Below, piece after piece: positions 1-8,486 of a stretch of DNA of 64,000 bases. The notes below the pieces were generated by a model. That model had not been told where the DNA came from, ran no database searches, and was given only the letters and a program-made list of their open reading frames with translations. Within the stretch, counting starts at the first letter, position 1. Every line of letters begins with the position of its first letter. Both the position numbers and the translations under genes were made by a program. The DNA is from Alphaproteobacteria bacterium (GTDB lineage: Bacteria > Pseudomonadota > Alphaproteobacteria > Micavibrionales > Micavibrionaceae), in assembly GCA_030750865.1 (NCBI GenBank), contig JASMHE010000009.1:1-64000 (forward strand), in the 5' to 3' direction.

Positions 1-1
1 T

Positions 2-316
2 GTCGACAGGCCTGCCCGCATTCTCAAAAAATTACAATCTCTTTTGCGGCCTGATGGATCACTTATTGTGAGTGTTCCCCAGGAACGAATCAGAGGAGAT
101 TCGGCTTTGCCGGAAAATCTTTTTAACCTCAGCCGTTTCAAGTTTGAAAATGTTCACAGACAAAAACATTCTTTAAGCTCACTTTCCTCTCTTCTATCTG
201 AAACTGGTTATTCATATAAAGATCACCGGTATATCCACTCTATTATCAAAGCAAAAAACAAAAAGTGTTTTGGAAACCACAGTCTGGTGGTTTGCAGCGA
301 ACTGGCTAAAGCCTAA
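2..316 (+). CDS. Class I SAM-dependent methyltransferase, C-terminal part (5' end outside window; probably frameshifted)
   Basis: The frame is already open at base 2 and ends at TAA 314-316, so only the C-terminal ~104 residues are visible. The stretch LKKLQSLLRPDGSLIVSVP matches the strand and loop after the SAM-binding core of class I methyltransferases, which often reads L(r/k)PGG.l..s.P. It is followed by a helix like LSSLSSLLSETGY, the usual 'eL..ll.e.Gf' element. After about base 235 the encoded residues stop looking like this family (KNKKCFGNHSLVVCSEL). A neighbouring frame then carries a better-looking tail (next entry). Substrate is unknown. Confidence 0.5.
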   Translation, partial: VDRPARILKKLQSLLRPDGSLIVSVPQERIRGDSALPENLFNLSRFKFENVHRQKHSLSSLSSLLSETGYSYKDHRYIHSIIKAKNKKCFGNHSLVVCSELAKA

Positions 317-446
317 CAAGTATTATTTCTATATTCCCGTATTTCATTTGTCTGTGACTATTGCTCACAATCATCTTGAGAAACGCTTGAAAGATTTCGA
401 AAAATCTATACCACTAAAAAATATTGCAATGAAACCAGAAAAATAG
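219..446 (+). pseudogene. Out-of-frame C-terminal remnant of the preceding methyltransferase
   Basis: In the third forward frame (codons at positions divisible by three) the sequence is open from base 177 to TAG 444-446. From about base 237 it encodes protein-like sequence: TLLSKQKTK, then VWWFAANWLKPNKYYFY, then HLEKRLKDFEKSIPLKN. It has no start codon of its own in a sensible place. It reads as the natural continuation of the preceding gene after a one-base shift near 231-245, next to A-rich runs. This is either a decayed gene or a sequencing or assembly indel. The call rests on sequence character alone. Confidence 0.45.
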
Positions 447-509
447 CAAATCTCAAAACAGTAAGTATGAAATGCTTAGAAGAATTGATTAGAGATTAAT
501 GGTAGGTTG

Positions 510-581
510 AGCCACCGGAGGGATTTGAACCCCCGACCCACGCATTACGAATGCGTTGCTCTACCCCTGAGCTACAACGGC
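510..581 (-). tRNA. tRNA-Thr (anticodon CGU)
   Basis: On the minus strand the 72 bases fold as a cloverleaf. The acceptor starts GCCGTTG and pairs with CGGTGGC, with several G-U pairs. The D-arm contains AGCTCAGGGGTAGAGC. The anticodon stem is ACGCA/TGCGT around loop TTCGTAA, giving anticodon CGT. The T-arm is GGGGGTTCAAATCCCTC. The discriminator is T, and CCA is not encoded (CAA follows), so it must be added post-transcriptionally. It stands alone, just upstream of the oppositely oriented SRP RNA gene. Confidence 0.93.
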
Positions 582-687
582 ATAAGATGATTATCGATTT
601 TTACAAAAAGCAAAATGAAATTTCAACGAGATTCGTCACGTAAACGGATTTTTACTTGATTCTAATATCAGACACGCCTATATGTCT

Positions 688-787
688 TGGTGGAAGGTTG
701 GCGCGGGCGACAATTTCGCCAAGCCGGTCAGGTCCGAAAGGAAGCAGCCGTAACGAATTTTGACGGGTCGTGTTCAACCTTCCACTT
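688..787 (+). ncRNA. ffs: Bacterial small SRP RNA (4.5S RNA)
   Basis: The apical domain carries the near-invariant signal recognition particle core GGTCAGGTCCGAAAGGAAGC, followed by AGCC. The ends close with a perfect 10-bp helix: TGGAAGGTTG at 691-700 pairs with CAACCTTCCA at 775-784. The RNA binds Ffh to target nascent membrane proteins. Its position a short way upstream of dnaX is a familiar arrangement in proteobacteria. The exact ends are estimated from the closing helix. Confidence 0.92.
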
Positions 788-1024
788 TACTTCCCCCACC
801 ACCACATTTTTTCTCCACCATGTGCGAAACGGTACATGCGGCACGCGTTATGACAACGCGGCACATCTTGTTGTGCGCAAACACCACAAAAGAACCATCA
901 CAAAATACAAAAAATACGGGAAAAACAGACCACATCGAACAGATCTGCGAACATGCCTGCATAAGCGGAAAACATAACAAATTTTACCGCAGCGCACAAG
1001 AAAACATTTTCGTTGTAAAACAAT

Positions 1025-2545
1025 ATGTTACATGAGATGTTCAGGCAGGCAAAAAATATACGGGACCTTAGACATATGCAAAAGACCGACGCGCTAGGCG
1101 ATCACTTCTTTAAGCACACACATAGTGTTTTTTCCTTCGAAACCGTTTTCATATCCGACATTCATCTCGGCAGTCGCAAAACAGCATCCCCCTATCTGTA
1201 TGAATTTCTGACGCATCTCGATCTGGACAGCCTGAAAGAAATTTATATCGTCGGTGATTTCATCGGTGGCTGGGAAATGATGAGCATGAAACAGCAAAAA
1301 TTCCCCGAAATTGAACGCCGCATTCTGGATGTTCTGAATTACGCATCAACGCAAGGCATCAAAATCAATATCATTCCCGGCAATCACGACGAAAAATTAC
1401 GTCCGCTTCTGCCGCAATTACAAAATCGCCGCGACAAGACAACCTTTAATGACAATTATCATTTCGCCCATGAAATGTTTTACACGGCAGAAATCGACAA
1501 AACAGAAACGAATGCCCCTCACACACAAACGGGCCCACAAACGGGCACAGACCATACCTCTGCAATAGACGCGGACAAAAACACAGCGCAAGATACAAAA
1601 CAAAACATCAAATTGAAAATCGTACACGGGGATGAATATGAACCGTCACTATTCATGAAACCCTGGTTCCGTCCGGTGACATATGCCGTCAGCGAAGCGT
1701 ACGACATGATGGTCAAAGTGAATTATCACGCCTCCAATTTTCTATATAAACATTTCGGTATTCATATCTCGCTGGCCAAACGCCTGAAAAACGGTTTCAA
1801 AAGTGCCATTGATTATTTCTTCTCGCACGATTCACTGGCAGCCGGTCTGGATGGTACAGAATATGACGGTGTCATTATGGGCCACACCCACATGGCAGGC
1901 ATCAAAACCTTCGTCAATGACAAGAGCAACGAGACATCATGGCTGATTAATGACGGCGACTGGGTCGAAAGCGCCACGTTTGCCGCTGTGCGGGAGGGCA
2001 ACGGTCTGCCGGAAATTTTTGACTACAAAAAAGAGCGCGAGAAATGCGGCTTCGGCGAATTAACCGATGAAGAAGACCACCATCCGGCACATTTCATGGC
2101 CATGCGCCCGATCACCAACAGACAGGTACGGCATATCCAGCGCCTATGGCCCGCGCGAAACAAAGACAAACACCTGCAACGCCTGCAACATGCCCGCACA
2201 AAAATTACGCAGCACAATAATGACAAACACGGCTTATCGGCCATCATGACAGAATTACACAACACGGCCAGCTTATCCGCACAGGCCCGTAAAACCCTGA
2301 CCGAAATCTTTGAACGCACAAAAGAGCATTCCTATAAAACACAAAAAGAAGGCCTAAAACGCATCTTTAATCAATATGCCGCAGATGAAACCATCGATAA
2401 CGATAATGACCTGCTGTTTGTCAAAACCGTGGTCCGTGAGTTTGGTCAACGTTGCGAACGGAAAATCCGCAAACATGAAGCGCGCATTCAAACCACGATG
2501 GATAAACTGGACATCAAACAAAGACAGCCGATTACGCCATCATAA
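1025..2545 (+). CDS. Large calcineurin-like metallophosphoesterase (LpxH/YbbF-like core with extra domains)
   Basis: The dimetal phosphoesterase motifs appear in order: DIHLGS (residues 45-50), GD (77-78), GNHDE (119-123), HGDEYE (201-206) and GHTH (286-289). This order matches UDP-2,3-diacylglucosamine diphosphatase-like proteins, which are only ~240-270 aa. Here the usual GDxxDxW element reads GDFIGGW. A low-complexity Thr/Lys/Asp insert spans ~155-196. About 140 Lys/Arg-rich, probably helical residues follow the catalytic core (to 506). Substrate is therefore uncertain; a lipid A or nucleotide pyrophosphate is possible. Start at 1025 is the first ATG; an ATG at residue 18 is an alternative, and no clear ribosome site precedes either. 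Confidence 0.75.
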   Translation: MLHEMFRQAKNIRDLRHMQKTDALGDHFFKHTHSVFSFETVFISDIHLGSRKTASPYLYEFLTHLDLDSLKEIYIVGDFIGGWEMMSMKQQKFPEIERRILDVLNYASTQGIKINIIPGNHDEKLRPLLPQLQNRRDKTTFNDNYHFAHEMFYTAEIDKTETNAPHTQTGPQTGTDHTSAIDADKNTAQDTKQNIKLKIVHGDEYEPSLFMKPWFRPVTYAVSEAYDMMVKVNYHASNFLYKHFGIHISLAKRLKNGFKSAIDYFFSHDSLAAGLDGTEYDGVIMGHTHMAGIKTFVNDKSNETSWLINDGDWVESATFAAVREGNGLPEIFDYKKEREKCGFGELTDEEDHHPAHFMAMRPITNRQVRHIQRLWPARNKDKHLQRLQHARTKITQHNNDKHGLSAIMTELHNTASLSAQARKTLTEIFERTKEHSYKTQKEGLKRIFNQYAADETIDNDNDLLFVKTVVREFGQRCERKIRKHEARIQTTMDKLDIKQRQPITPS

Positions 2546-2694
2546 ACCGCTGCATATAAGCGCCCCGTGCGCGCGCCAGTGAATACCCCATGAATGGCCC
2601 GATGAATGGCCCCAACGAATTCCCCAAGCACGCCACCCTCGCCCACACCGCCCCGAGAAAGGCTGAATAACCTGCGAATAATCCGCGACAGGGT

Positions 2695-2723
2695 TTGCGC
2701 TTTGCGCCGAATCCCGCTAAAAA
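2695..2723 (+). promoter_or_regulatory. Predicted dnaX promoter, leaderless type
   Basis: TTGCGC (2695-2700), 17-bp spacer, TAAAAA (2718-2723). The -10 ends 6 nt before the dnaX ATG, so the predicted first transcribed base is at the start codon. No Shine-Dalgarno is present. Confidence 0.4.
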
Positions 2724-2729
2724 ATTCAT

Positions 2730-4538
2730 ATGTCTGAAGAGAAAAAAGAATCATATCGCGTGCTGGCACGGAAATACCGTCCGCAAAATTTTGACGCCCT
2801 GATCGGGCAGGATGCCCTTGTCCGCACCCTGAAAAACGCCATTGAAAGCGGCCGCATTGCGCATGCCTTTATGCTGACCGGTATTCGCGGGACAGGCAAG
2901 ACAACCACAGCCCGCATCATTGCAAAAGCCTTGAACTATAAAGGCCCTGACGGTAATGCCGGTCCGACGACCGGTTCGACAGATGACTGTGAAATCTGTC
3001 AGGCGATCTCCGCAGATCGCCATCCCGACATCATGGAAATGGATGCCGCATCGCGCACAGGCGTTGACGATATTCGGGAAATTCTGGACGGCGTTCGCTA
3101 TGCACCGACATCGGCCCGCTACAAAGTCTATATCATCGATGAGGTACACATGTTGTCGAAAGCGGCCTTTAACGCGCTGCTCAAGACACTGGAAGAACCG
3201 CCGGAACATGTCATTTTCATCTTTGCGACAACAGAAATCCGCAAAGTGCCTGTGACCGTTTTATCACGCTGCCAGCGCTTTGATCTGCGCCGCGTTGATA
3301 TTGAAACACTGGCGACATATTACAAAGAAATCTGCGGCAAAGAAGAAATCGGATTCGAAGAAGACGCCATCACCCTGATTGCCCGCGCCGCAGACGGATC
3401 GGTCCGTGACGGCCTCAGCCTGTTGGATCAGGCCATCGCGCTTAGCAAAGACAAAATCACCATCGAACTGGTACAGGAAATGCTGGGTCTTGCCGACCGC
3501 AACCTGATCCTTGATTGTCTGGAAAACGGCATCAAGGGTGAATGCGGCGCTGCGCTCAGCATTCTGGATGATCTGTACCGCAAAGGCAGTGATCCGGTCA
3601 TTGCCATGCAAGACATGCTTGATTTCGCGCATCTCCTCACGCGGTTAAAAGCCGCCCCCGACAATACGAACATGAACGCCGCGATCTCAAGCGATCTCCT
3701 CGGCCGCCTGCAAACATTATCATCCGAACTGTCCATGCCGACATTGGGACGCAGCTGGCAAATCCTGCTCAAGGGGCTGGATGAGGTACGCAATGCGCCA
3801 AACCCGCAAGCGGCGGCAGAAATGGTATTGATCCGCTTATCTTATGCAGCCAACCTGCCCGATCCGGCTACGCTGATCAAAAAGATCGAAAATGGCGAAG
3901 GGTTTTCTCCCGCCGGCGGCACCGCGCCCTCCACGGGCACGGGTGCAGGCGCGCCATCAACGGGCGGCGGCGCTGCGGCAACAAACACCGCAGCCGCGCC
4001 GCAACATCAACACGCACCGGCGACAGAGACAACACAGGCAGCAACACAGGACTCACCTGTCACAGCATCTTACGGCGCACAATCAACCGCGCTTGCCTCT
4101 GCGCCGGAAAATGTCATCGCGCCAGACACAAAAAAAGCGACAGAAACAGCCTTCATCGAAGATCCGCAGACATTGGAAGATATCGAAGCGCTCTTGCGAC
4201 AAACGCAAAATCTGGTTCTGGCAGGCAGCGTGTTCCAGCATGTTCACCTTGTCAGCATGAAAAAAGGCAAGCTGGATATCCGGTTACATCCACATGCCAA
4301 TCCTGAGTTACCAGGCGAGCTTTCAAAAAAATTGCGTGAAATACTGGACGAACCGTGGATGGTCACTATCTCTAAGGAAGGCGGGCAGCCGACCCTTGCA
4401 GAGAAAAGAGACGCAGCCGAGCAGGCTGCACTGAACGCGGCCAAAGAACACCCGCTGGTAAAAAACACGCTTATCGCTTTTCCCGGTGCGGAAGTGCAGT
4501 TAAAAGACAAACCGGTAAACACAGATAACGAACAATAA
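2730..4538 (+). CDS. dnaX: DNA polymerase III subunit gamma/tau (clamp-loader ATPase)
   Basis: This is the clamp-loader motor that opens the beta clamp and, as tau, couples polymerase and helicase. AAA+ motifs: Walker A GIRGTGKT (51-58), Walker B IIDEVH (135-140), sensor ATTEIRKVPVT, and arginine-finger SRC (179-181). The zinc module is reduced: CEIC (87-90) is present but the two preceding Cys of the enterobacterial type are absent, which I believe also occurs in other alphaproteobacteria. After ~380 a long Ala/Gly/Thr/Gln-rich linker leads to the C-terminal tau-like domain. The length of 602 aa is normal. It is followed after 33 bp by ybaB, the usual partner, but recR is not adjacent here. 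Confidence 0.96.
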   Translation: MSEEKKESYRVLARKYRPQNFDALIGQDALVRTLKNAIESGRIAHAFMLTGIRGTGKTTTARIIAKALNYKGPDGNAGPTTGSTDDCEICQAISADRHPDIMEMDAASRTGVDDIREILDGVRYAPTSARYKVYIIDEVHMLSKAAFNALLKTLEEPPEHVIFIFATTEIRKVPVTVLSRCQRFDLRRVDIETLATYYKEICGKEEIGFEEDAITLIARAADGSVRDGLSLLDQAIALSKDKITIELVQEMLGLADRNLILDCLENGIKGECGAALSILDDLYRKGSDPVIAMQDMLDFAHLLTRLKAAPDNTNMNAAISSDLLGRLQTLSSELSMPTLGRSWQILLKGLDEVRNAPNPQAAAEMVLIRLSYAANLPDPATLIKKIENGEGFSPAGGTAPSTGTGAGAPSTGGGAAATNTAAAPQHQHAPATETTQAATQDSPVTASYGAQSTALASAPENVIAPDTKKATETAFIEDPQTLEDIEALLRQTQNLVLAGSVFQHVHLVSMKKGKLDIRLHPHANPELPGELSKKLREILDEPWMVTISKEGGQPTLAEKRDAAEQAALNAAKEHPLVKNTLIAFPGAEVQLKDKPVNTDNEQ

Positions 4539-4571
4539 AACAACAGACCAAAAGACAAAAAGGATCCCGAT

Positions 4572-4895
4572 ATGAATATTCAGGAAATGATGCGTCAGGC
4601 AAAAGTCATGCAGGACAAAATGAAAGAAATGCAGGACAAGCTCGGTGAAATGGAAATCGAAGCCCAGTCCGGCGGTGGCATGGTCAAAGTCACAATGACT
4701 TGCAAAGGCGATTTGCGCACATTGAACATCGACCCCGAGATCATCAACGCGGGTGACAAGGAAACAATGGAAGACCTGATCAAGGCAGCGATTAATACGG
4801 CCCGCACAAATGCAGATACCCGCATGTCCGAAGAAACACAGCGCATGATGCAGGAAATGGGCTTGCCGCCGAATATCGATCTGCCGACGTTCTAA
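4572..4895 (+). CDS. ybaB: YbaB/EbfC family nucleoid-associated DNA-binding protein
   Basis: A 107-aa protein with the family layout: an N-terminal Met/Gln/Lys-rich helix (MIQEMM-like heptads, residues 1-35), then GGGMVKVTMTCKGD (35-48) beta strands, then a Glu-rich helix ending MGLPPNIDLPTF. The family forms dimers that bind DNA and is almost always encoded after dnaX. A ribosome site AAGGA lies about 9 bases before the ATG. An intrinsic terminator follows immediately, so dnaX-ybaB is a two-gene unit. Confidence 0.95.
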   Translation: MNIQEMMRQAKVMQDKMKEMQDKLGEMEIEAQSGGGMVKVTMTCKGDLRTLNIDPEIINAGDKETMEDLIKAAINTARTNADTRMSEETQRMMQEMGLPPNIDLPTF

Positions 4896-4912
4896 TCACC
4901 TCGCAGTCACAC

Positions 4913-4941
4913 AAAAAGGCAAAGCCCATCTTTGCCTTTTT
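4913..4941 (+). terminator. Intrinsic terminator after dnaX-ybaB
   Basis: AAAAAGGCAAAG (4913-4924), loop CCCAT, CTTTGCCTTTTT (4930-4941): a perfect stem ending in a T run. It overlaps the false upstream extension of xthA. Confidence 0.88.
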
Positions 4942-4973
4942 TATTATCTATCGCACAGGAAACGGACCGACAC

Positions 4974-5780
4974 ATGAAAATAGCAACATGGAATATTAAC
5001 TCTGTACGTCTACGGATGCCGCTGATTGAAAAATATACGCAATCACACGCACCCGACATATTGTGCCTGCAGGAAACAAAGGTGATTGACGAGCTGTTTC
5101 CCTATGATGCCCTGCATGCCCTCGGCTATGAACATATCCATATACACGGTATGAAAAGCTATAACGGCGTGGCGATCCTGTCCAAAATGCCGTTCCGGTC
5201 AACCGAAGTCCACCACCGTGTCGGAAAAGAGGATTGCCGTCACATATCAATAAATCTGGATGATTCGATTTGTAAGAATGGCATGGACATACACTGCCTT
5301 TACATTCCCGCAGGCGGCGATGAACCGGACCGGACCGTGAACGAAAAATTCGGCCATAAACTGGACTTTCTGGATGAAATGAACCGCTGGTTTCAAGACA
5401 CGTACACGCCAGATCGCAACGTGGTGGCCGTAGGGGATTTTAACATCGCGCCATTGGAACAGGATGTCTGGTCCCATAAACAACTTTTAAAGGTCGTCTC
5501 CCACACTCCGGTCGAAGTTGAAAAACTGACCGCGATGCAGGATTCGATCGGCTGGGTCGATGCGATGCGTCACTTCGTGCCGGAAGATGAAAAATGCTAT
5601 ACATGGTGGTCCTACCGCAACCGTGACTGGACAAAATCAAATCGCGGGCGCCGCCTTGATCATATCTGGGTGACAGAACCATTGCGCGACCGCCTAAAGT
5701 CCCTTGATATCCTGACAGAAGCCCGCAGCTGGGAAAAACCAAGCGATCACGTCCCTGTCATGGTCGATCTCGACCTGTAA
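4974..5780 (+). CDS. xthA: Exodeoxyribonuclease III / AP endonuclease
   Basis: This enzyme cleaves abasic sites and degrades 3' ends in base-excision repair. From ATG 4974 the protein is 268 aa, the exact size of the E. coli enzyme. The active-site residues fall at matching places: N8, E34 in LQETK, Y110, D155 and N157 in GDFN, D229 in LDHIW, and D258-H259 in SDHVP. The frame is open further upstream, but that extension would lie inside the preceding terminator. AGGA at 4957-4960 is the nearest ribosome site. Confidence 0.96.
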   Translation: MKIATWNINSVRLRMPLIEKYTQSHAPDILCLQETKVIDELFPYDALHALGYEHIHIHGMKSYNGVAILSKMPFRSTEVHHRVGKEDCRHISINLDDSICKNGMDIHCLYIPAGGDEPDRTVNEKFGHKLDFLDEMNRWFQDTYTPDRNVVAVGDFNIAPLEQDVWSHKQLLKVVSHTPVEVEKLTAMQDSIGWVDAMRHFVPEDEKCYTWWSYRNRDWTKSNRGRRLDHIWVTEPLRDRLKSLDILTEARSWEKPSDHVPVMVDLDL

Positions 5781-5894
5781 AGATCACGCCAACAAGACTA
5801 CCTCCGCAGGATAACATGACAACACCGGCCACACTTATCGTGTTCGTACCGTGTCGCATGCCACGCCGCGCGCAAACGTCTTATCAAGAAAATA

Positions 5895-6341
5895 TCATGA
5901 ACACCATCCCTGCCGCTTGCCACCGTCATAGTGACGGGCATAATCCCGGTCCAGCATAAGCTGCGCAATATTCTGACGATCACTCGTCAAGAGATCGGCG
6001 ACGACACGCCCACCATATTTATCCTGTGCAATATTACGTACATATAAAACAGGCGCTGTACGCAACAGTTTTTCAAGGTATGTACGTGCTGCCAACGCCT
6101 TCTTCTTCTCGGATACACAAGATGCACGCAGCTCGGCTGCATCAATACCACGTACACGTACATTCGTCGTAATATCCTGATCAATCCAAATACGAATACG
6201 CAACCGCACCGTATCACCATCAATCACATCGACAAGCGCCGCTTCATAAGCCCCTGTCGGCATATGAAGCGTTGCAGCAACTGCGGACCGAAAGGGTTGC
6301 AACGTAATCAGGAGATAAAATATCAGACAAGCATATCGCAT
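5895..6341 (-). CDS. Secreted SNase-like (thermonuclease family) protein
   Basis: From ATG 6341 the protein is 148 aa: a hydrophobic signal peptide (MRYACLIFYLLITL..., cleavage near AVAA), then a staphylococcal-nuclease fold. Matching elements are VIDGDTVRLR (metal-binding Asp), VRVRGIDAAE (the R..GID..E catalytic signature) and DKYGGRVVADL (second Arg). The family hydrolyses DNA/RNA in a Ca2+-dependent way, so a periplasmic or extracellular nuclease is likely. An in-frame TTG at 6356 is an alternative start. I prefer the ATG because a promoter ends 6 nt before it. It converges with xthA. Confidence 0.8.
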   Translation of the reverse strand: MRYACLIFYLLITLQPFRSAVAATLHMPTGAYEAALVDVIDGDTVRLRIRIWIDQDITTNVRVRGIDAAELRASCVSEKKKALAARTYLEKLLRTAPVLYVRNIAQDKYGGRVVADLLTSDRQNIAQLMLDRDYARHYDGGKRQGWCS

Positions 6342-6347
6342 AAACCC

Positions 6348-6376
6348 AAAATACAACCATAGGTTTTATGACGCAA
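6348..6376 (-). promoter_or_regulatory. Predicted leaderless promoter of the SNase-like gene
   Basis: Reading the minus strand: TTGCGT (6376-6371), 17-bp spacer, TATTTT (6353-6348), then 6 nt to ATG 6341. No strong Shine-Dalgarno is present. Confidence 0.4.
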
Positions 6377-6450
6377 TTTGCCTCATAGCATGCATATCAC
6401 CGTATGCCACGACAGCATACAGTCAGGCGATAGGCCGCTGGTATCCGGCT

Positions 6451-7665
6451 TTACGCATTCGGCGCATTCGTCACAGCCTGACGGAACAAATATAAAACCG
6501 CAAGACCGCCAATGGCCATCACCACGCCCAACATCGCCGTGCCTGCACCAATGCCGACATCATCGGCAATCAGGCTGACGACAAGCGCAACAGGCATAAA
6601 GACGAAACGGGCGCACAGCATTGCCGTTGATAGAATGGTTGCGCGGCGCTCGGAACTCACCCGTTCATTAATCGCATGCTGAACCATCGGCAATCCGACA
6701 CCATATGCAATGGAAGACGCGTATAATAAAACTACGCCGTGATAGCCCGGTATAATCCCGCTGATCAGATAGGCTACTATCAACACCAGTACCATCAAAA
6801 CGAAGACCGTTTGCGGGCGCAGATAATCATCGATCAAATGCCCGAACAGCCCGCCGGACCCCGCGATCATCAGACCGACAAACATCAGCGGTCCGTAATA
6901 CATCTCTGGAATATCCAGCAACACATAATAGGCCTGTTGCACCCACAGCCCCGCTTGCGTCACACCGAACACAAGGGCGGTAAACGCGATCAATGCGGCA
7001 ACATATTTATGACCGTGCAACGCATAACGCATTGTTTTCACAAGATCATGAAATACGGATTTCTCGACCGTTCTTTTCATGCGCACAGGTTCGTGAATGA
7101 ACAGCGCAACACAGAACGCGCACAGATATGCAAAAATCGTCATAACCATCGGTAATTGCGGGTTCACAACATACATAAAACCGCCTGCCAGTGATGCAAA
7201 ACCGGCCACATACAGTCCACTGCTATGCCGCTGCCCTTCAATACGGCGGTAATGTTTCTGCATCCGGTAAGATAGCAATGTATCATATAACAATGCCGTG
7301 TTTGTACCGCTGCACAAACTGCACCCGACACCGATTGTGGCCTGCGCCACTACGGTTTGCGCGAAACTATCCGCCAGAAATAACAAAAGAAAGCCGCCCG
7401 CGTTAAACAAAGAGCCAAGCGCCAGCACCACCCGCCGTTTCCAGATATCGGATAACCAGCCGGACGGCACTTCCATCAAAACGATCACGGCAGAAAACGC
7501 AATTTCCCCGATCAGGAACTCTTTGAATCCGAGCCCCAGCACATGCGTATAATACGGCACAAAGACCGGCAGCATAAACAGCATGGCCTGTAACCCGTTA
7601 TGCGTTGTCAGCAAAATACTGTTCCGCCGCACGGGATGGCCGTATTTTCGTATCATTGCATTCAT
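6451..7665 (-). CDS. Major facilitator superfamily transporter
   Basis: A 404-aa, 12-helix membrane protein. The loop after helix 2 reads VPSGWLSDIWKRR, matching MFS motif A (G..aDr.GRr). Repeated hydrophobic segments of ~20 residues run from SILLTTHNGLQAMLF to the C-terminal GGLAVLYLF. Start at 7665 is chosen because AAGGTGA lies 6-7 bases upstream. A longer frame to 7710 would add a Cys-rich, non-membrane leader. No substrate can be assigned; the sequence most resembles MFS drug or sugar efflux types. It stands alone. Confidence 0.85.
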   Translation of the reverse strand: MNAMIRKYGHPVRRNSILLTTHNGLQAMLFMLPVFVPYYTHVLGLGFKEFLIGEIAFSAVIVLMEVPSGWLSDIWKRRVVLALGSLFNAGGFLLLFLADSFAQTVVAQATIGVGCSLCSGTNTALLYDTLLSYRMQKHYRRIEGQRHSSGLYVAGFASLAGGFMYVVNPQLPMVMTIFAYLCAFCVALFIHEPVRMKRTVEKSVFHDLVKTMRYALHGHKYVAALIAFTALVFGVTQAGLWVQQAYYVLLDIPEMYYGPLMFVGLMIAGSGGLFGHLIDDYLRPQTVFVLMVLVLIVAYLISGIIPGYHGVVLLYASSIAYGVGLPMVQHAINERVSSERRATILSTAMLCARFVFMPVALVVSLIADDVGIGAGTAMLGVVMAIGGLAVLYLFRQAVTNAPNA

Positions 7666-7978
7666 CACTTCACCTTTTCTTCCGCAAAGGCCGAAGCAAC
7701 AAGTGTACAAGATATAGAGAAATTACATATGTCTATTTTGAAACGTTGCTATCAGCCTGTTTTTCGTTGTGGCCGATAACAAGAAATGCTTATTACATGG
7801 CCCGCAAAATACGCACAGACGGTTTACCGCCGGACAGCGCGTCGGCGTCCGTTGCATACGTCATAATGAGTGCATTATTTTGTGGTGTCATAAACATCAT
7901 GACACCCAGTAAACCATGGATTTGGTCAGAGAACAAGAAAATTGTGCATCGCACAAGAGGTGCTAGGCCAAAGCCGCA
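7666..7978. other. Intergenic region with one inverted repeat
   Basis: No convincing gene is seen in these ~310 bases. The only structure noticed is GGTGTCAT (7884-7891) paired with ATGACACC (7899-7906) around a 7-nt loop, without a T run. It could be an operator or part of the 3' region of the DUF1674 gene. Confidence 0.4.
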
Positions 7979-8155
7979 TTAAAAATCAACGCATTTGCCT
8001 TTTTGCTCCCAATCACCGTAACGGGTCGGTTCCGGTCCTTTCGGACCGCCTTTTTCCTTTGGCAAAGGCGTGCTTTCGGCAGCCTCAGACGCACCGTCAG
8101 ACTTTTTCTGCTGTGTATTTTCTTGCGTTTGTGTTTGATCTTCATCTTTACTCAT
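7979..8155 (-). CDS. DUF1674 / SDHAF4-like small protein
   Basis: A 58-aa protein from ATG at 8155-8153 to TAA at 7981-7979. The first half is polar and disordered (Asp/Gln/Lys/Ser). The C-terminal half carries the family signature GGPKGPEPTRYGDWE followed by KGKCVDF. DUF1674 proteins are bacterial relatives of the eukaryotic succinate dehydrogenase assembly factor 4, which binds flavinylated SdhA. In alphaproteobacteria they are often encoded near rsmB, as here. Its start codon lies 28 bp from the divergent chorismate mutase start. Confidence 0.88.
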   Translation of the reverse strand: MSKDEDQTQTQENTQQKKSDGASEAAESTPLPKEKGGPKGPEPTRYGDWEQKGKCVDF

Positions 8156-8183
8156 AGCTTTTAAATAGCTACATTATGCGCAA

Positions 8184-8486
8184 ATGAAAAGACCTTTTGA
8201 CAATTTATTATCGGAATATCGGGATCGCATCGACCAAGTTGACAGCGAAATCATTGCGCTACTTGAAAAGCGCGTCGGCATCATACGCGAAGTCGCCCAC
8301 ATCAAAGCCGAACATGATATCCCGTCTGTCATCCCCGTGCGTGTTGACGAAGTTCGTGAACGCGCGGCATCAATGGCCGCCGACCGCGATATAGACCCGC
8401 AGGTCATTCGCGAAATCTATGCCCGTCTTATTCAATATAGCTGTGATCTGGAAGACGAAATCAAAAACAAACTGGGCGCAGCCTAA
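8184..8486 (+). CDS. Chorismate mutase, AroQ class
   Basis: A 100-aa all-helical protein of the type that converts chorismate to prephenate for Phe/Tyr synthesis. The first helix reads RDRIDQVDSEIIALLEKR, carrying the catalytic Arg and the D..d..li.Ll..R pattern. Then comes VAHIKAEH (active-site Lys), then VDEVRERA and the C-terminal helix IREIYARLIQYSCDLE. Length is that of a free-standing AroQ domain. The ATG has no Shine-Dalgarno; a weak TTTACT-17-TACATT promoter ends 8 nt before it. Confidence 0.9.
   Translation: MKRPFDNLLSEYRDRIDQVDSEIIALLEKRVGIIREVAHIKAEHDIPSVIPVRVDEVRERAASMAADRDIDPQVIREIYARLIQYSCDLEDEIKNKLGAA

Noticed and set aside
687-980. Overlapping reading frames over the SRP RNA region
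   Set aside because: They cover a structural RNA and the non-coding segment after it; composition is not protein-like.
4130-4136. A-AAA-AAA heptamer in dnaX that could support -1 frameshifting to make gamma
   Set aside because: The -1 frame stays open for over 50 codons after the run, unlike the immediate stop in E. coli, and no stimulatory hairpin or upstream Shine-Dalgarno is evident.
4932-4973. Upstream start for xthA
   Set aside because: It would place coding sequence within the dnaX-ybaB terminator; ATG 4974 matches the E. coli N-terminus exactly.
7605-7982. 125-aa forward reading frame near the MFS gene
   Set aside because: It overlaps the MFS 5' end antisense, has no ribosome site and shows no domain character.
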